Origin: Selaginella moellendorffii
Lineage: Eukaryota; Streptophyta; Lycopodiopsida; Selaginellales; Selaginellaceae
Assembly (NCBI RefSeq): GCF_000143415.4
Contig: NW_003314389.1
Span: 178,447-242,446 of the forward strand
DNA length: 64,000 nt
Direction: 5' to 3'
Positions 1 to 11,167 of the stretch are shown in pieces. The number at the start of each line of letters is the position of its first letter. Position 1 is the first letter of the stretch. The notes under the pieces are model-generated. The model ran no database searches. It was given only the letters and a program-made list of their open reading frames with translations, and had not been told where the DNA came from. The translations under genes and the position numbers were made by a program.

Positions 1-87
1 TTGTTCCCCCATTATTTCCTCTTGTGTTTCCATCTTGTTTTGCTCTTCCTTTTTTTGATCCCTCTGACAATCTTTGTTGCTACAGCA

Positions 88-945
88 GTTGACCGGCTCA
101 TGAAGAAGTATTCTAATCTCTTTGAATTTGACCTATCGTCTGGGGCCAAGATTGCCACACATCATCCGATTCCAACCGGGGATGCTCGGTCACCCAAAAT
201 AATCAAGATTTTACATGCAAACATCAAAGAGATGTAGGAGAAAGGTTTTATTTGGAAGTTGTGGAGTCCTTGGGCATGTGAGCCTCATCTTGTAATGAAG
301 TCTGATGAGAGTATTCATTTTTGCATTGACTATTGTCTGTTAAAAGAAGTAACGATCCCGGATGTGTACCCTCTTCCTCACACTGCTGATCTCTTGGATT
401 GTCTAGGACGAAGTCATTAGTTCACCAAACTAGATTTTGCTTCTAAGTACTGACAAGTACCGATGGCCAAAGAAGATATTTGTAAGACTGCTTTTCATAC
501 ACTATTTGGTTTGTACAAGTTTTTGGTGATGCCATTTGGTTTGAATAATGCTCCAACAACTTTCTAGTGGATGATGGACAAGGTTCTTTACAATACGCCG
601 AAGGTGACTGCTAACTTCATTGATGATGTCTTGATCCACTCAGAGGGGACATGGGAGGAGCATGTTCGTGATGTTTATAAAGTGTTGGATCAGCTATGGG
701 ACATTGGTTTAAAACTAAAGTGGTCGAAGTGCGTGTTTGGGTCCAAGGACACAACTTATCTTGGGTATCGTATTTCTCATGAGGGTTTGCAAGTTGATCT
801 TGACAAACTTGTGGCTGTTCTAAAGTTCCCTACTCTAAAGTGTATGAATAATATGTAATGCTTCCTGGTAAGGTGCAGTATCTCAGTTGTTTTGTGGGTC
901 ATCTTTATGATAGCACTACACTATTGCGAGTGTTGCTGAAATCAT
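88..945 (+). pseudogene. GypA-L reverse transcriptase (broken)
   Basis: This is the decayed gypsy reverse transcriptase, which copies element RNA into DNA. Visible motifs in order are VDRLMKKYSNLF, the primer-grip region [35 protein letters not shown] and the catalytic FIDDVLIH (a YIDD variant) near 616-640, then TTYLGYRISHEGLQVD. In-frame stops sit at about 235, 418, 452 and 567, and the frame is lost near 858. The same region in GypA-R aligns domain by domain. It cannot make a working enzyme. Confidence 0.9.
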
Positions 946-971
946 CAATGTCATCTTTCATTTTTCTCTAG

Positions 972-1714
972 ATTGTGAGCGAGCATTTGTGGATCTCAAA
1001 GAGCTCTTGATGACTCTTTTGGTTTCCGCATATCCTGACTACGCTCGACCTTTTATTTTGCGCGTGGATGCTTATGATATTGGTTTTGGAAGTGTGTTGA
1101 TTCAAGAGAGCCCAAGTGTGCTTGGTCAGCGCCATCCCATTTCATATATAAGCCGTACATTACAATTAGCAGAGGTGAATTACTCCACGACAAAGAAGGA
1201 GTGTTTAGCAGTAGTTTGGGGTTTCAAGAAACTTCGTGCATATCTACATGGTTCTCGGACGTTACTTGAAAGTGATCATGCTGCCGTTACTTCATTATTG
1301 AAGAGAAAGAACCTGGTTAGTCGTACTGCTTGGTGGGTTTTGAAGCTTCAGATATATGATTTTAATGTTGTTCATCGCCCAAGGAGCTTTATGGCTGATG
1401 TTGGTGCCCTTTCTCAAGCTCTTCTTCCTTCTTCACTCTCTTCTCATGTTTTTGTTATTTTGGCATTTATGGATTTTCTAGACAAGGATTCTATATCGTT
1501 GATAGTTGCTGTACTTGACATTCAATGTCCACAAGGTGCAGAGCAAGATCTACCTTCTTTTAATAAGGTTTGTGAGGCTCAAAAGCTTGGGCTATGGATT
1601 CAAAGGCTTCGAGATGGGTTGAAGAATCCTGCATCACTTGTTAATGACTTACCATTTCGGCATCACATTCTTAGTAATGCCTTGAAGATGGCCTTCTTTA
1701 TTTTATGGGGATGA
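972..1714 (+). pseudogene. GypA-L RNase H domain and linker
   Basis: An open stretch encodes the RNase H part of the gypsy polyprotein, which removes the RNA strand during reverse transcription. Characteristic segments are FVDLKELLMT, PFILRVDAYDIGFGSVL (catalytic Asp region), HPISYISRTLQLAEVNYST, KKECLAVVWGFKKLRAYL (catalytic Glu) and LLESDHAAVTSLL (catalytic Asp). The tether VVHRPRSFMADVGALSQAL ends the domain. The rest, to the stop at 1712, is the spacer before the integrase zinc finger. A frameshift separates it from the preceding RT. This is the best preserved domain of this copy. Confidence 0.88.
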
Positions 1715-2285
1715 ATCCTGATGATCCTTTATGGCTGGTGGTGCCTTTTGTCTTTATTCCATAGTTTCTTCATGCCTACCATAATTCTCTTGTTCTAGGT
1801 GGGCATATAGGACATCGTTCTGTGACTGAGAAGCTGCATAAGTCTTTCTATTGGCTGGAGATGCAACATAATGTTATCCGGTATATGCGTAGTTGCGTTT
1901 GGTGCCAAGTTCATAATACTCCCTTCGTGCTGCAAAAGGATAGTTGGAATCAATTCCAGTTTCTTATCCATTTAAGTTGGTGGCATTTGATCTTATGGGA
2001 CCTTTTCCACGATCAATTATTGGCAATGAGTATGTTATTATTGCTTTTGACTATTTGACTCGTTGGGTGGAAGTTGGTGCTCTTGCTAGTGCCTCTCCAA
2101 TTATTTTTAGATATTTCCTCCTTAATCAAGTGGTGTTCCAACATTCTTGTCTAGAGTAGATTCTTTCGGATAATGGTCCCATATTTATGGCTGAGGCATT
2201 TCATGTTTTGACGTCTCAATTGGGGATATGCCACACTTTCACAAGTGCTTATTATCCACAGTCAGATGGTTTCGTGGAACGGCTC
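1715..2285 (+). pseudogene. GypA-L integrase, N-terminal half
   Basis: The segment encodes the HHCC zinc finger (GGHIGHRSVTEKLHKSFYW followed by CVWCQVH) and the first part of the DDE catalytic core (FKLVAFDLMGPF with the first Asp, ILSDNGPIFMAE with the second Asp, YYPQSDGFVERL with the Glu). It runs through several frame changes. The core breaks off after the bases GGCTC at 2281-2285. The same five bases recur at 11459-11463, where the integrase continues, so they are a target-site duplication of the intervening insert. Confidence 0.88.
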
Positions 2286-2876
2286 TGTAAGCTCTTGAGT
2301 TTGAACTTCCCGGGAGGTCATCCAACCTTGTACTATTCAAACCCAAAGACGCTTAACCCCAAGTATCCCAAGACCCTTAACCGATTAGAAAAGGGGGTGC
2401 ACTCTTATTCATGGGCCCTTTCCCTCTATATTTGAACCCCATGGACCATCTCTCAAGTCGTTCTCTTTGGTTGCTTACAATCCACCATGCTTCCCTGCAA
2501 GTTCACGCCCTCGTGAACGGAAGCTGAGAGCCACAGCTCTCCGAGAGCCCCACTCTCTTGACACCCTACCCCTCGGGTCGAGCCCAGCAGGAGCAAACTA
2601 GACCAGCCAGATGTCAATCAACATATGGTGTGATTCCCCTAGCCAACTAATAGAGTCGGACCTGAGACCTCTCTAATACCAAATATAAGCTCTTGAGTTT
2701 GGACTTCCCAGGAGGTCACCCAGCCCAGTACTATTCAAACCCAAGGACACTTAACCCCAAGTATTCCAAGACCCTTAACCGATTGAAAAAGGGGGTGCAT
2801 TTTTTATTCATGGGCCCTTTCCCTCTATATTTGAACCCCATGGACCATCTCTCAAGTCATTCTCTTTGGTTGCTTA
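2286..2876 (-). mobile_element. Cassandra-type TRIM, copy C1 (two LTRs)
   Basis: LTRs at 2286-2479 and 2684-2876 flank a 204-bp interior. Read on the minus strand, the interior starts with the primer-binding site TTTGGTATTAGAG, a variant of the initiator tRNA-Met complement. Each LTR contains the reverse complement of a 5S rRNA-like block. There is no coding capacity. The left end is TGTAAGC, but the inner LTR begins TATAAGC and the outer right end reads GCTTATT, so its terminal CA and flanking duplication are lost. The right edge directly abuts an X LTR fragment that also lacks its terminal ~55 bp, which indicates a secondary deletion or recombination. Confidence 0.85.
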
Positions 2877-3333
2877 TTCGACCAACACTGCCTTAGCTTG
2901 TGCTAAGTTCCCTCGCCAAGGTTCCCGCCTATTGTACCAGCTCCTACTTGGTCCTACTTGGTTTCAACTACTCACTGCACGAGCAATAGAGCGTTAGCCA
3001 TCCGTCCACGGATTCCCAAATCTCTCCCAATCTCCCTCCTTGGGTTAGACTGGACTTAAGGTTCGGCTACACTCCCCACAGGCACAAGCAGCCAAGCACA
3101 CCAAGCCTCCAGATTCCTAACACCCCTTGGTACCATAAGACTTGATCATGGGACCCTCTAAATCCCAAGCCTTGGGTACAGCACTTGCTTCGGGACGTCA
3201 GGGCGAAACACCATGGCCTAACGGCCCGGTATGGGTACCTCTACCCCCCCACTTCCATCCCGAAGGGAAGACCCAAGCCCCTAGGACGGGCGAGGACCAA
3301 TGAGCCACAAGGTACTCAAGTGGGGCACCACTC
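2877..3333 (-). repeat. Chromovirus X LTR fragment, inverted (left arm)
   Basis: This matches, in reverse complement, the 3' part of the X LTR at 46282-47432, lacking the last ~55 bp. Shared landmarks include CCGTCCACGGATTCCCAAATC and the block around the GGACTTAAGGTTCGG segment. It carries a private duplication (CCTACTTGG twice, near 2945-2960) also found in the plus-strand arm at 11325-11345, so both arms derive from the same LTR copy. Z1 is inserted at its right edge after CACTC. Confidence 0.82.
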
Positions 3334-5377
3334 TGTAAGTGACTAATTTTTCCATTCTACTTTAGTCACTTAACCACACCTTCGACCACTTGGAGGAGTC
3401 TCATTCACAACCTCCATAAGTCCCATTCAGGACTTGGGGCTTGCTAGCCCCGAGAATGGCATCCATGTGTAAGAGATTAAATTTTCCATTCTACTTTAGT
3501 CACTTAACCACACCTCCGACCATTTGGAGGAGTCTCATTCACAACCTCCATTAGTCTAATTCAGGACTTGGGACTTGCTAGCCCCAAGAATGGCATCCAT
3601 GCCACTCAACACTTGCACCTGGTCCAAGTGCTCCACGTGTCCGGTCCGAAGACTGACACCCAAAGGTACCACTGACATCTCGGCCCGTTACGCTAAGGCC
3701 ATGTCCATTCACCTTTGCTGCACTAGTGGTCCAATACCACTTGCATCACCATCCCGTCTCTCCAAGACTGGGCCATCTGTTCACGAGTGGTCATCCTAGA
3801 TCCACTCCTTAGCATCCTTAGGATGCCCACAGACCTGGGGAATCGCCTTCCCCAAAGTCCCTTTGTCAGTTCCTACCAAGTCCCTTTCTGCCCCTGGCCG
3901 TGTTTACCAACACTGCCACTGGATCGAGGCCCACAGGCCCGACCACTAAGTCCCATGGTCCTCTGGGACTTCCTCACCACACGACTGTGTCCTTGGTCAC
4001 TACCCCAGAGGACTGCTCCTCTTCCTTTTCACAGTCTAGGCCTTTGGGACAACATTTCGGAACACCGTGGCCTTACGCGAGCCACCTGGGTACTCTCCCC
4101 GCCTTTCGCCTTTAGGTGCTCTAGCCATGGGCTTAGAGCGAGGTTCCGTTGAGCCACGCCTGGTATCCAAGTAGGTAGTGCCACCCATACTTGGACTGGG
4201 AGCATCGGCCAGTTGATCTCCCGGGGGAACTAGAGCCGGCTCTTGAACACTTCACCAAGCTACCCCGCTTGTCGGTCCATATTCACTCTAGTCTTGGACT
4301 TCCCAGTGGTCAGTTCATCACCCAACACTGGGTCTGGCCTTCCTGGGCCAAACTGGCCTTTCCTGGCCAAACTAGCTCCACTGCAGTCCTCCCCCTTACT
4401 ATACTTTTGGAGCTCACCAAACCCCCCAGGGTCTGGGAGACGGACGCTTTGGGCTTTCACCCGCTCAGGCTCCGGACTCGGACTCGGACTCGGACTCGGA
4501 CTCGGACTCGGACTCGGATTCAGACTCGGACTCGGGCTCGGGCTCGGTCTCGGCCTCGGCCTCGGTCTCGGTCTCGGTCCCGATCTCGGTCTCGGTCTCG
4601 GTCTCGGTCCCGGTCTCGGTCTCGAGTTTGGACTCCATCTCGGACTCCATCTCGGACTCCTTCTCGGACTCCATCTCGGGTCCATCTCGGGTCCATCTCG
4701 GACTCCATCTCGGACTCCATCTCGGGTCCATCTCGGACTCCATCTCGGACTCCATTTTGGGTCCATCTCGGGTCCACCTCGGACTCCATCTCGAACTCCA
4801 TCTCGGACTCCATCTCGGGTCCATCTCGGACTCCACTTCGGACTCCAACTCGGGTCCATCTCGGGTCCACCTCGGACTCCACTTTGGACTCCATCTCGGG
4901 TCCATCTCGGGTCCCCCTCGGACTCCACTTCGGACTCCATCTCGGACTCCATCTCGGGTCCATCTCGGACTCCACTTCGGACTTCAACTCGGGTCCATCT
5001 CGGACTCCACTTCGGACTCCAACTCGGGTCCATCTCGGACTCCACTTCGGACTCCAACTCGAGTCCATCTCGGACTCCACTTCGGACTCCAACCCGGGTC
5101 CATCTCGGACTCCACTTCGGACTCCAACTCGAGTCCATCTCGGACACTCCCACGTGTCATGTGTTGGTCCTTTTGGGTCCCTTTTTGGAGCCTCGCTTTT
5201 TGCTCGCTTCGTGCTCGTTCCTCGAGCACTTCTTTGGGAGTTCCACTCCCGCTCTTGACTTTTCAAGTTGGAGCTTTTGGTCCAAACGTGTTACGCTCGT
5301 TTGGCTCTTGCTTTAGCCACTACCACGTGGCACCCTTTCCGGCTCCACTTTGGGGCCTAGGGATTTTGTGTCTCACA
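3334..5377 (-). repeat. Z1 3' LTR (2044 bp)
   Basis: It begins TGTAAGTGAC and ends GTCTCACA on the plus strand. Compared with its partner at 9435-11167 it is longer for two reasons: the terminal ~136 bp is duplicated in tandem (3334-3469 and 3470-3605), and the internal minisatellite is longer (about 680 versus 510 bp). The remaining sequence is colinear and very similar. It includes a module also present in the X LTR (the CTTTGGGCTTTCACCC block and the CTATACTTTTGGA block). Confidence 0.88.
4472..5150. repeat. GC-rich minisatellite in Z1 3' LTR
   Basis: The array has three zones: CTCGGA hexamers, then CTCGGT/CTCGGC hexamers, then 9-12-mers mainly CTCGGACTCCAT and CTCGGGTCCAT. Because the periods are multiples of three, long open frames with simple Arg/Asp, Ser/Arg/Pro or Leu/Gly repeats appear in most frames of both strands. 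I treat these as by-products, not genes. Equivalent arrays are at 10436-10945 and 57468-57970, and a diverged form (GAGTCCGAG units) is in the X LTRs. Confidence 0.92.
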
Positions 5378-8300
5378 ACTCCACCACCCATAGACGAAGT
5401 TCAATGTCCTCATCAAACGGTAAACCCTTTCATAAAGTAACACCCACACATGTTACCATTTCCATCCTTGGCACCTAGCCAATCTTTGTCTATGGTTTGA
5501 CACCAAAGGCTCACTATGCTTTGTCCATCCTTTAAGGAGCGTAGTCTCTCCAACTTAGAGACTGATTGGACCACATGTAATGGTTCTCTCCTTTTATTGG
5601 TTTAGTTCTCGCTAAACCTCTTAGAGACCCTTCTCTAAGTCAATCCTACTACTCCTTCTCGAGTAGTCTCAATTTCCATCGATATAACCTCTGCACTTTG
5701 GAACTTTGAATTTTGACTCCTTGGAGTCAATTTCCTAGGTGTCTTCAACACCTTGCCTTGCACCTTTTGTGCAACTCCACTTCCCATCCTAGGAAGTTCT
5801 CTACTCGAGGGCACCATCATCCTCTCTTCTATTTCGTGCCAAAGTTCCAGTTATCATACTTTGTGCTAGGGCTGTTCATGGCCCTATCATTTGGCTACTT
5901 TACCGCTCCCTCCCTTGGAGCTTCCACTTTCGCCAAACCGGAGCATTTCGGAATCCCTCCTTGGAAACACACTTCCTTTCCCGCAACTTGTTAGCATCCA
6001 ACACATTAGTGTTCCTCGCCTAACTTTGTCACTTCGATTCCCCCCAAGGGATTCCACGGCCCTATCTTGGCCACTCATCTTTTGCTCCTATCCGTTGATT
6101 GTTGCACCAAGCAACATCGAATCTCTACCTCCCTCCTTGAGGTATTGTTTCGGTTCCATAGCAAAGACTCTTCTTTGCCAAGTCCGGAGGATGTTCACCC
6201 CTAGTACGTCTCTTTAGCATCTTCTGCTATGGGCTCTATCCACGGCCCAACTTCGTGACCCTCCCATGGGTCTTTTATAGAGACTACTTTCCTCGGACTC
6301 ACTATGCCATCTCACGGACATAGTTTATTTCCCTTAGGTGCTCTTCCCACTTGGTCATCACGACCAAGCCACACCACCTTAAACAGTTCAATTTCAACAT
6401 TTTGAACCAGGAACTTCATTCCTTAGCCAACCAAGGACCTTGTCCTTATCTGGCCATAAGATCATCTAGTGATCTCACCTTGGCACCTTAACAAAGTTGC
6501 CAAGAGGTACTTGGTCTTCTAGACCTCCAAGTTGTTGACTATAACCCCGGGGGCATCCCCCACACTTGGCGGTGCACCCAAGCCAGCCCTTACGGCCAAG
6601 GGTTCATAGCAACTGAGATTAGGTGTCCCCATCTCACTCACCACGACCTTGGTGCCACTTGCACCAAAGCGTTCAAGTTAGATATGCTGAGCTTTCACAC
6701 TAAGCAATCTAACCGTGCATCATGACTCCGAGGCATCCCTCGCTTGGCGGTGTGCCCAAACCAGCCTCCCCACTGAGAGTCCATGACCACCGAAATATGA
6801 GTGTCCTCATATTCCAAACCATCACCACGCCCTAGTGATTTGGGACTCGAACCCAAGCACTAGAGGGTCGGGACTCGAACCCAACCTCCGTATATGCATC
6901 TACGGACGGCATCACACAAGATGCCTGGCGTGACTCCCCACGCCGGTGCACCAACTTATTTTTAAAGCGCGCTACAGATCACAGCTTAGGAACCTAGTTC
7001 CTCCACACTGCCAAGTCCTCTCACTTGACATGTCTGTGATCATGCATGGACTCCTCCATGCTCGGCCCCATGGCCCACCCTTTTTGAAGTTATCACCTTC
7101 AACTAGGGTATTTGTTCCCCCGACGTGCCAATCTCGCTTGGCAAGTCCTCCGACCACTGTAACATAGTTCCTGCATAAGCGTGAAAGTCCTTGACCATCG
7201 ACTTTCGTTCAAAGCCCTCTCTTTGAACACTCGGGAACTACTTCCCTAACCTTGATAGCCTTGCCTCATGGCAAGCTTCAAGACCACGCTTCTGCTGCGC
7301 CACTCTGATTTCGCGCGTTCCATGAACCATTTACACTTGGCCTTTCTAGGTACTAAGCTACCTAGAATCGTCTTTGGGAACCTTGAAGGAACTCTGTCCT
7401 TCAGCTTGCTAAGGCCTCCCTTTTTCCAAGCCTTCCAAATGCCACATAGTCTAACATGGACAATTCCATATTTTAGACTCTCCATGGCATCACGGTTGCT
7501 AGCGGCAACACCCTTGAGCCCCCACTTGATTCTCCACTCCCAGCTGGCATAACCAACCTTGGTTATGCCCTTTGATTCCTATGGTTCGGTTCTATCCCCT
7601 TACTTCTTGCTTTTTGGCTTCACACCTTTCCTTTGGTCATTCTCCTCAAGACCAGGAGGATAGCTTTGCACTTTCTATCATGCTTTAGCAAGTATTCTTA
7701 GGGATGAACCTACTTAATAGCCTAGGGAGTGGTTCCTCAATCCGGGTATGCTCACCTTATAATCCCACACACTGGGATTACATTGTTGCTTATGGGCCTT
7801 TACATGCCCATCACTAGCCTTGCCAAAATTCCATTTTTCGCTTTGTCCAACTCGGGTAGACAGTCCTCTCCTGTCTCCGCAACCTTGGACATTTGGATAG
7901 CACCTTCTATCCATCATTCGCTAGGGACTTAGTCCCTTGGGCTTTATCCATTGCCCTCGCGACATCAAACACCACCTTCTGGTGTTCTAGAGTGTTCGGG
8001 TGTCCCAATGATGGCTTTCTTGACAATGAGTATTTCCTTTTATGACATTGACTTACTATATCGCAACACAAGCAACTTATCCCCCGTAAAGGTATATTCA
8101 ACTTCCCTATGCTATTAAGAAGTCTTGGGTAGCTACCTTCTACCCGTTTAACCAGTTATTTTGCACCTCTTGCTTAGTTGCCTCATAGTTGTCAAGTCCT
8201 ACAACTCATTGCTTGGTGCTTTCACACCTCCATCATTATCTGGGTCACCACACTCCAACTGCATGCTCTGCAACTTAGGCTATGCTATTCCCATTTCCAT

Positions 8301-9434
8301 TGGGATTCCTTTGGCAAGGGGTTCTCATGAACCCACCAACATAGCCTCAAGGTATCACACCTTGGCACATTTGGTGTCTCCACACCATCGGCTCCACGAG
8401 CCTACCTCTATGACATTTCCCCTTCGTGTCTAAGTCTTTGCCAAGACCAACACCGCTCTTTCTTATGCCAACCGTTAGCACTGCACCATAGAGGTCACAC
8501 ACAACTTTATGTCAAAGTTGTTTTCTTCTGGGAACACCTTTCCCATAACTTTAGCATGGCACATTCTGCCATTGATGAGATACCCTCTTTTCTCATCCTT
8601 GGATCCTATGATCCCCCCCCCATCCTTTGTGGGGTACAACACACCTCAGTCCAAATGCTTCCATCAGTCCTTTTAGGACCATCCGTTGACTCTACTTGAG
8701 TCATCCAACAGTTTTGGACTTGGTTAATCCACAGACCCGTAAGGTCCTACTTGTGAGGCACTAGCTCACTGGAATACATTTCTTGCATTCCTGTCCTACT
8801 CAAAAGGACTATTTTCACAAGTGTTACTCCGACACTTGATTTTGTTCTCTGGGGGCAACCTTTGCCCCTTAGGACTACTTGTCCATGTGATGAGAACACC
8901 AACTCATCCACTTAATACATCCCCAACTCCTTGGGTTGTTCCAGCATTTATTAGAGGTAGCCCCGGCTACCTTTTCAAGGGCTTGAGTCCTCTTCCGTAT
9001 TTGACCTCCCACGGTCATTACTTCTGGTCTCACATTCATGAGCACCAACCTCAACTATATGAGGAAAATCTTGTGACTCCTTTATTGCTTTGGAGTCTTT
9101 ATCTTTCCCGTAATCCCAACTGTAGTTGTTTACCACAACTACATTAGCCAGTTTGCTAAGTCAAACGCTCATCTGGATCACATCCTCAACTTTTTTTTTT
9201 TTGAGGAAAACCATATACTATTCCCAAGATCCCAAAGTCGTTCCATTATTGGCCCTTTTCTATCCACCACCCCGTCTACAAGTTCACACATGAACTGTAA
9301 TGGAGAGCCATGTCTTCCCGACTTGCTACTCCTCAAGGATAGGCCCACTCCTCGGACATTCCGATGCTAACACTAGTGGTGATATACTTGAGCACCAATA
9401 AAAGTCGGACTAAGGAACAGCTCCGATACCAAAT
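5378..9434 (-). other. Z1 internal region, non-coding
   Basis: About 4.06 kb lie between the Z1 LTRs. The longest open frames are about 110 codons and match no gag, protease, reverse transcriptase or integrase motif. On the minus strand the region starts with the primer-binding site near 9421-9433 and ends with the purine tract next to 5378. The Z2 interior (57980-61462) is clearly homologous over most of its length, so this is a conserved non-coding body rather than a decayed polyprotein. Confidence 0.82.
6838..6890 (-). other. Tandem tRNA T-arm-like hairpins in Z1
   Basis: On the minus strand two motifs read TTGGGTTCGAGTCCCAA and TTGGGTTCGAGTCCCGA, separated by about 11 bases. Each can form a 5-bp stem closing a TTCGAGT loop, as in a tRNA T-arm, and contains GGTTCGAGTCC, a match to the pol III B-box consensus. 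I do not see the rest of a tRNA. The same pair occurs in Z2 (60008-60052) and in X (51896-51947). Confidence 0.65.
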
Positions 9435-11167
9435 TGTAAGTGACTAATTTTTCCATTCTACTTTAGTCACTTAACCACACCTCCGACCACTTGGAGGAGT
9501 CTCATTCACAACCTCCATAAGTCCCATTCAGGACTTGGGGCTTGCTAGCCCCGAGAATGGCATCCATGCCACTCAACCTTTGCACTTGGTCCAAGTGCTC
9601 CACGTGTCCAATCCCATGACCGACACACAAAGGTACCACTGACATCTCGGCCCGTTACGCTAAGGCCATGCCCATTCACCTTTGCTGCGCAAATGGTCCA
9701 ATACCACTTGCATCACCATCCCGTCTCTCCAAGACTGGGCCATCTGTCTACGAGGGGTCATTCTAGATCCACTCCTTAGCATCCTTAGGATGCCCATAGA
9801 CCTGGGGAATCGCCTTCCCCAAAGTTCCTTTGTCAGTTCCTACCAAGTCCCTTTCTGCCCCTGGCCGTGTTTGCCAACACTGCCACTGGATCGAGGCCCA
9901 CAGGCCCAACCACTAAGTCCCACGGTCCTCTGGGACTTCCTCACCACACGACTGTGTCCTTGGTCACTACCCCAGAGGACTGCTCCTCTTCCTTTCCACA
10001 GTCTGGGCCTTTGGGACGACATTTCGGAACACCGTGGCCTTACGCGAGCCACCTGGGTACTCTCCCCACCTATCGCCTTTAGGTGCTCTAGCCATGGGCT
10101 TAGAGCGAGGTTCCGTTGAGCCACGCCTGGTATCCAAGTAGGCAGTGCCACCCACACTTGGACTGGGAGCATCGGCCAGTCGATCTCCCGGGGGAACTAG
10201 AGCCGGCTCTTGAACACTTCACCAAGCTACCCCGCTTGTCGGTCCGTATTCACTCTAGTCTTGGACTTCCCAGTGGTTAGTTCATCACCCAACACTGGGT
10301 CTGGCCTTCCTGGGCCAAACTGGCCTTTCCTGGCCAAACTAGCTCCACTGCAGTCCTCCCCCTACTATACTTTTGGAGCTCACCAAACCCCCCAGGGTCT
10401 GGGAGACGAACGCTTTGGGCTTTCACCCTCTCAGGCTCCGGACTCGGACTCGGACTCGGACTCGGACTCGGACTTGGACTCAGATTCGGATTCGGACTCG
10501 GACTCGGGCTCGGGCTCGGTCTCAGCCTCGGCCTCGGTCTCGGTCTCGGTCCCGATCTTGGTCTCGGTCTCGATCTCGGTCTCGGTCCCGGTCTCGGTCT
10601 CGACTTCGGACTCCATCTCGGACTCCATCTCGGACTCCATCTCGGGTCCATCTCGGGTCCATCTCGGACTCCATCTCGGACTCCATCTCGGGTCCATCTT
10701 GGACTCCATCTCGGACTCCATTTCGGGTCCATCTCGGACTCCATCTCGAACTCCATTTCGGGTCCATCTCGGGTCCATCTCGGACTCCATCTCGGACTCC
10801 ATCTCGGGTCCATCTCGGGTCCATCTCGGACTCCATCTCGGACTCCATTTCGGGTCCATCTCGGGTCCATCTCGGACTCCACTTCGGACTCCAACTCGGG
10901 TCCCCCTCGGACTCCACTTCGGACTCCATCTCGGACACTCCCACGTGTCATGTGTTGGTCCTTTTGGGTCCCTTTTTGGAGCCTCGCCTTTTGCTCGCTT
11001 CGTGCTCGTTCTTCGAGCACTTCGTTGGGAGTTCCACTCCCGCTCTTGACTTTTCAAGTCGGAGCTTTTGGTCCAAACGTGTCATGCTCGTTTGGCTCTC
11101 ACTTCGGCCACTACCATGTGGCACCCTTCCGGCTCCACTTTGGGGCCTAGGGATTTTGTGTCTCACA
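9435..11167 (-). repeat. Z1 5' LTR (1733 bp) with primer-binding site beside it
   Basis: The LTR begins TGTAAGTGAC and ends GTCTCACA on the plus strand. Just left of it, at about 9421-9433, is the reverse complement of TTTGGTATCGGAG, the primer-binding site. This differs by one base from the usual plant initiator tRNA-Met complement TGGTATCAGAGC. The position shows that the element is read on the minus strand. Confidence 0.88.
10436..10945. repeat. GC-rich minisatellite in Z1 5' LTR
   Basis: This is the same three-zone CTCGGA / CTCGGT / CTCGGACTCCAT array as in the partner LTR, about 170 bp shorter. The length difference between two LTRs of one element points to replication slippage or unequal recombination after insertion. 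Confidence 0.9.

Larger units (their letters stand above)
3334..11167 (-). mobile_element. LARD-like non-coding LTR retrotransposon Z1
   Basis: Two long LTRs (3334-5377 and 9435-11167) enclose 4.06 kb with no retroviral protein domain. CACTC flanks the element on both sides (3329-3333 and 11168-11172), a perfect 5-bp duplication. On the minus strand the right LTR is followed by the primer-binding site TTTGGTATCGGAGC, and a purine-rich tract containing GGGTGGTGGAGT precedes the left LTR. Both sites match those of chromovirus X. The size, intact ends and lack of coding capacity fit a large retrotransposon derivative that is moved by another element's enzymes. Z2 at 57237-61881 is a second copy. 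Confidence 0.9.

Noticed and set aside
4472-5150. CRISPR-like array
   Set aside because: Units are adjacent with no unique spacers, in a plant nuclear context. It is a minisatellite.
4191-5440. Long overlapping open frames (up to ~357 codons) on both strands rich in Arg/Asp, Leu/Gly or Ser/Pro repeats
   Set aside because: They come from a minisatellite whose unit lengths are multiples of three, so all frames stay open. No start context, no domain, and the array sits inside an LTR. The same applies to 10210-11179, 46333-46647, 52191-52505 and 57388-57980.
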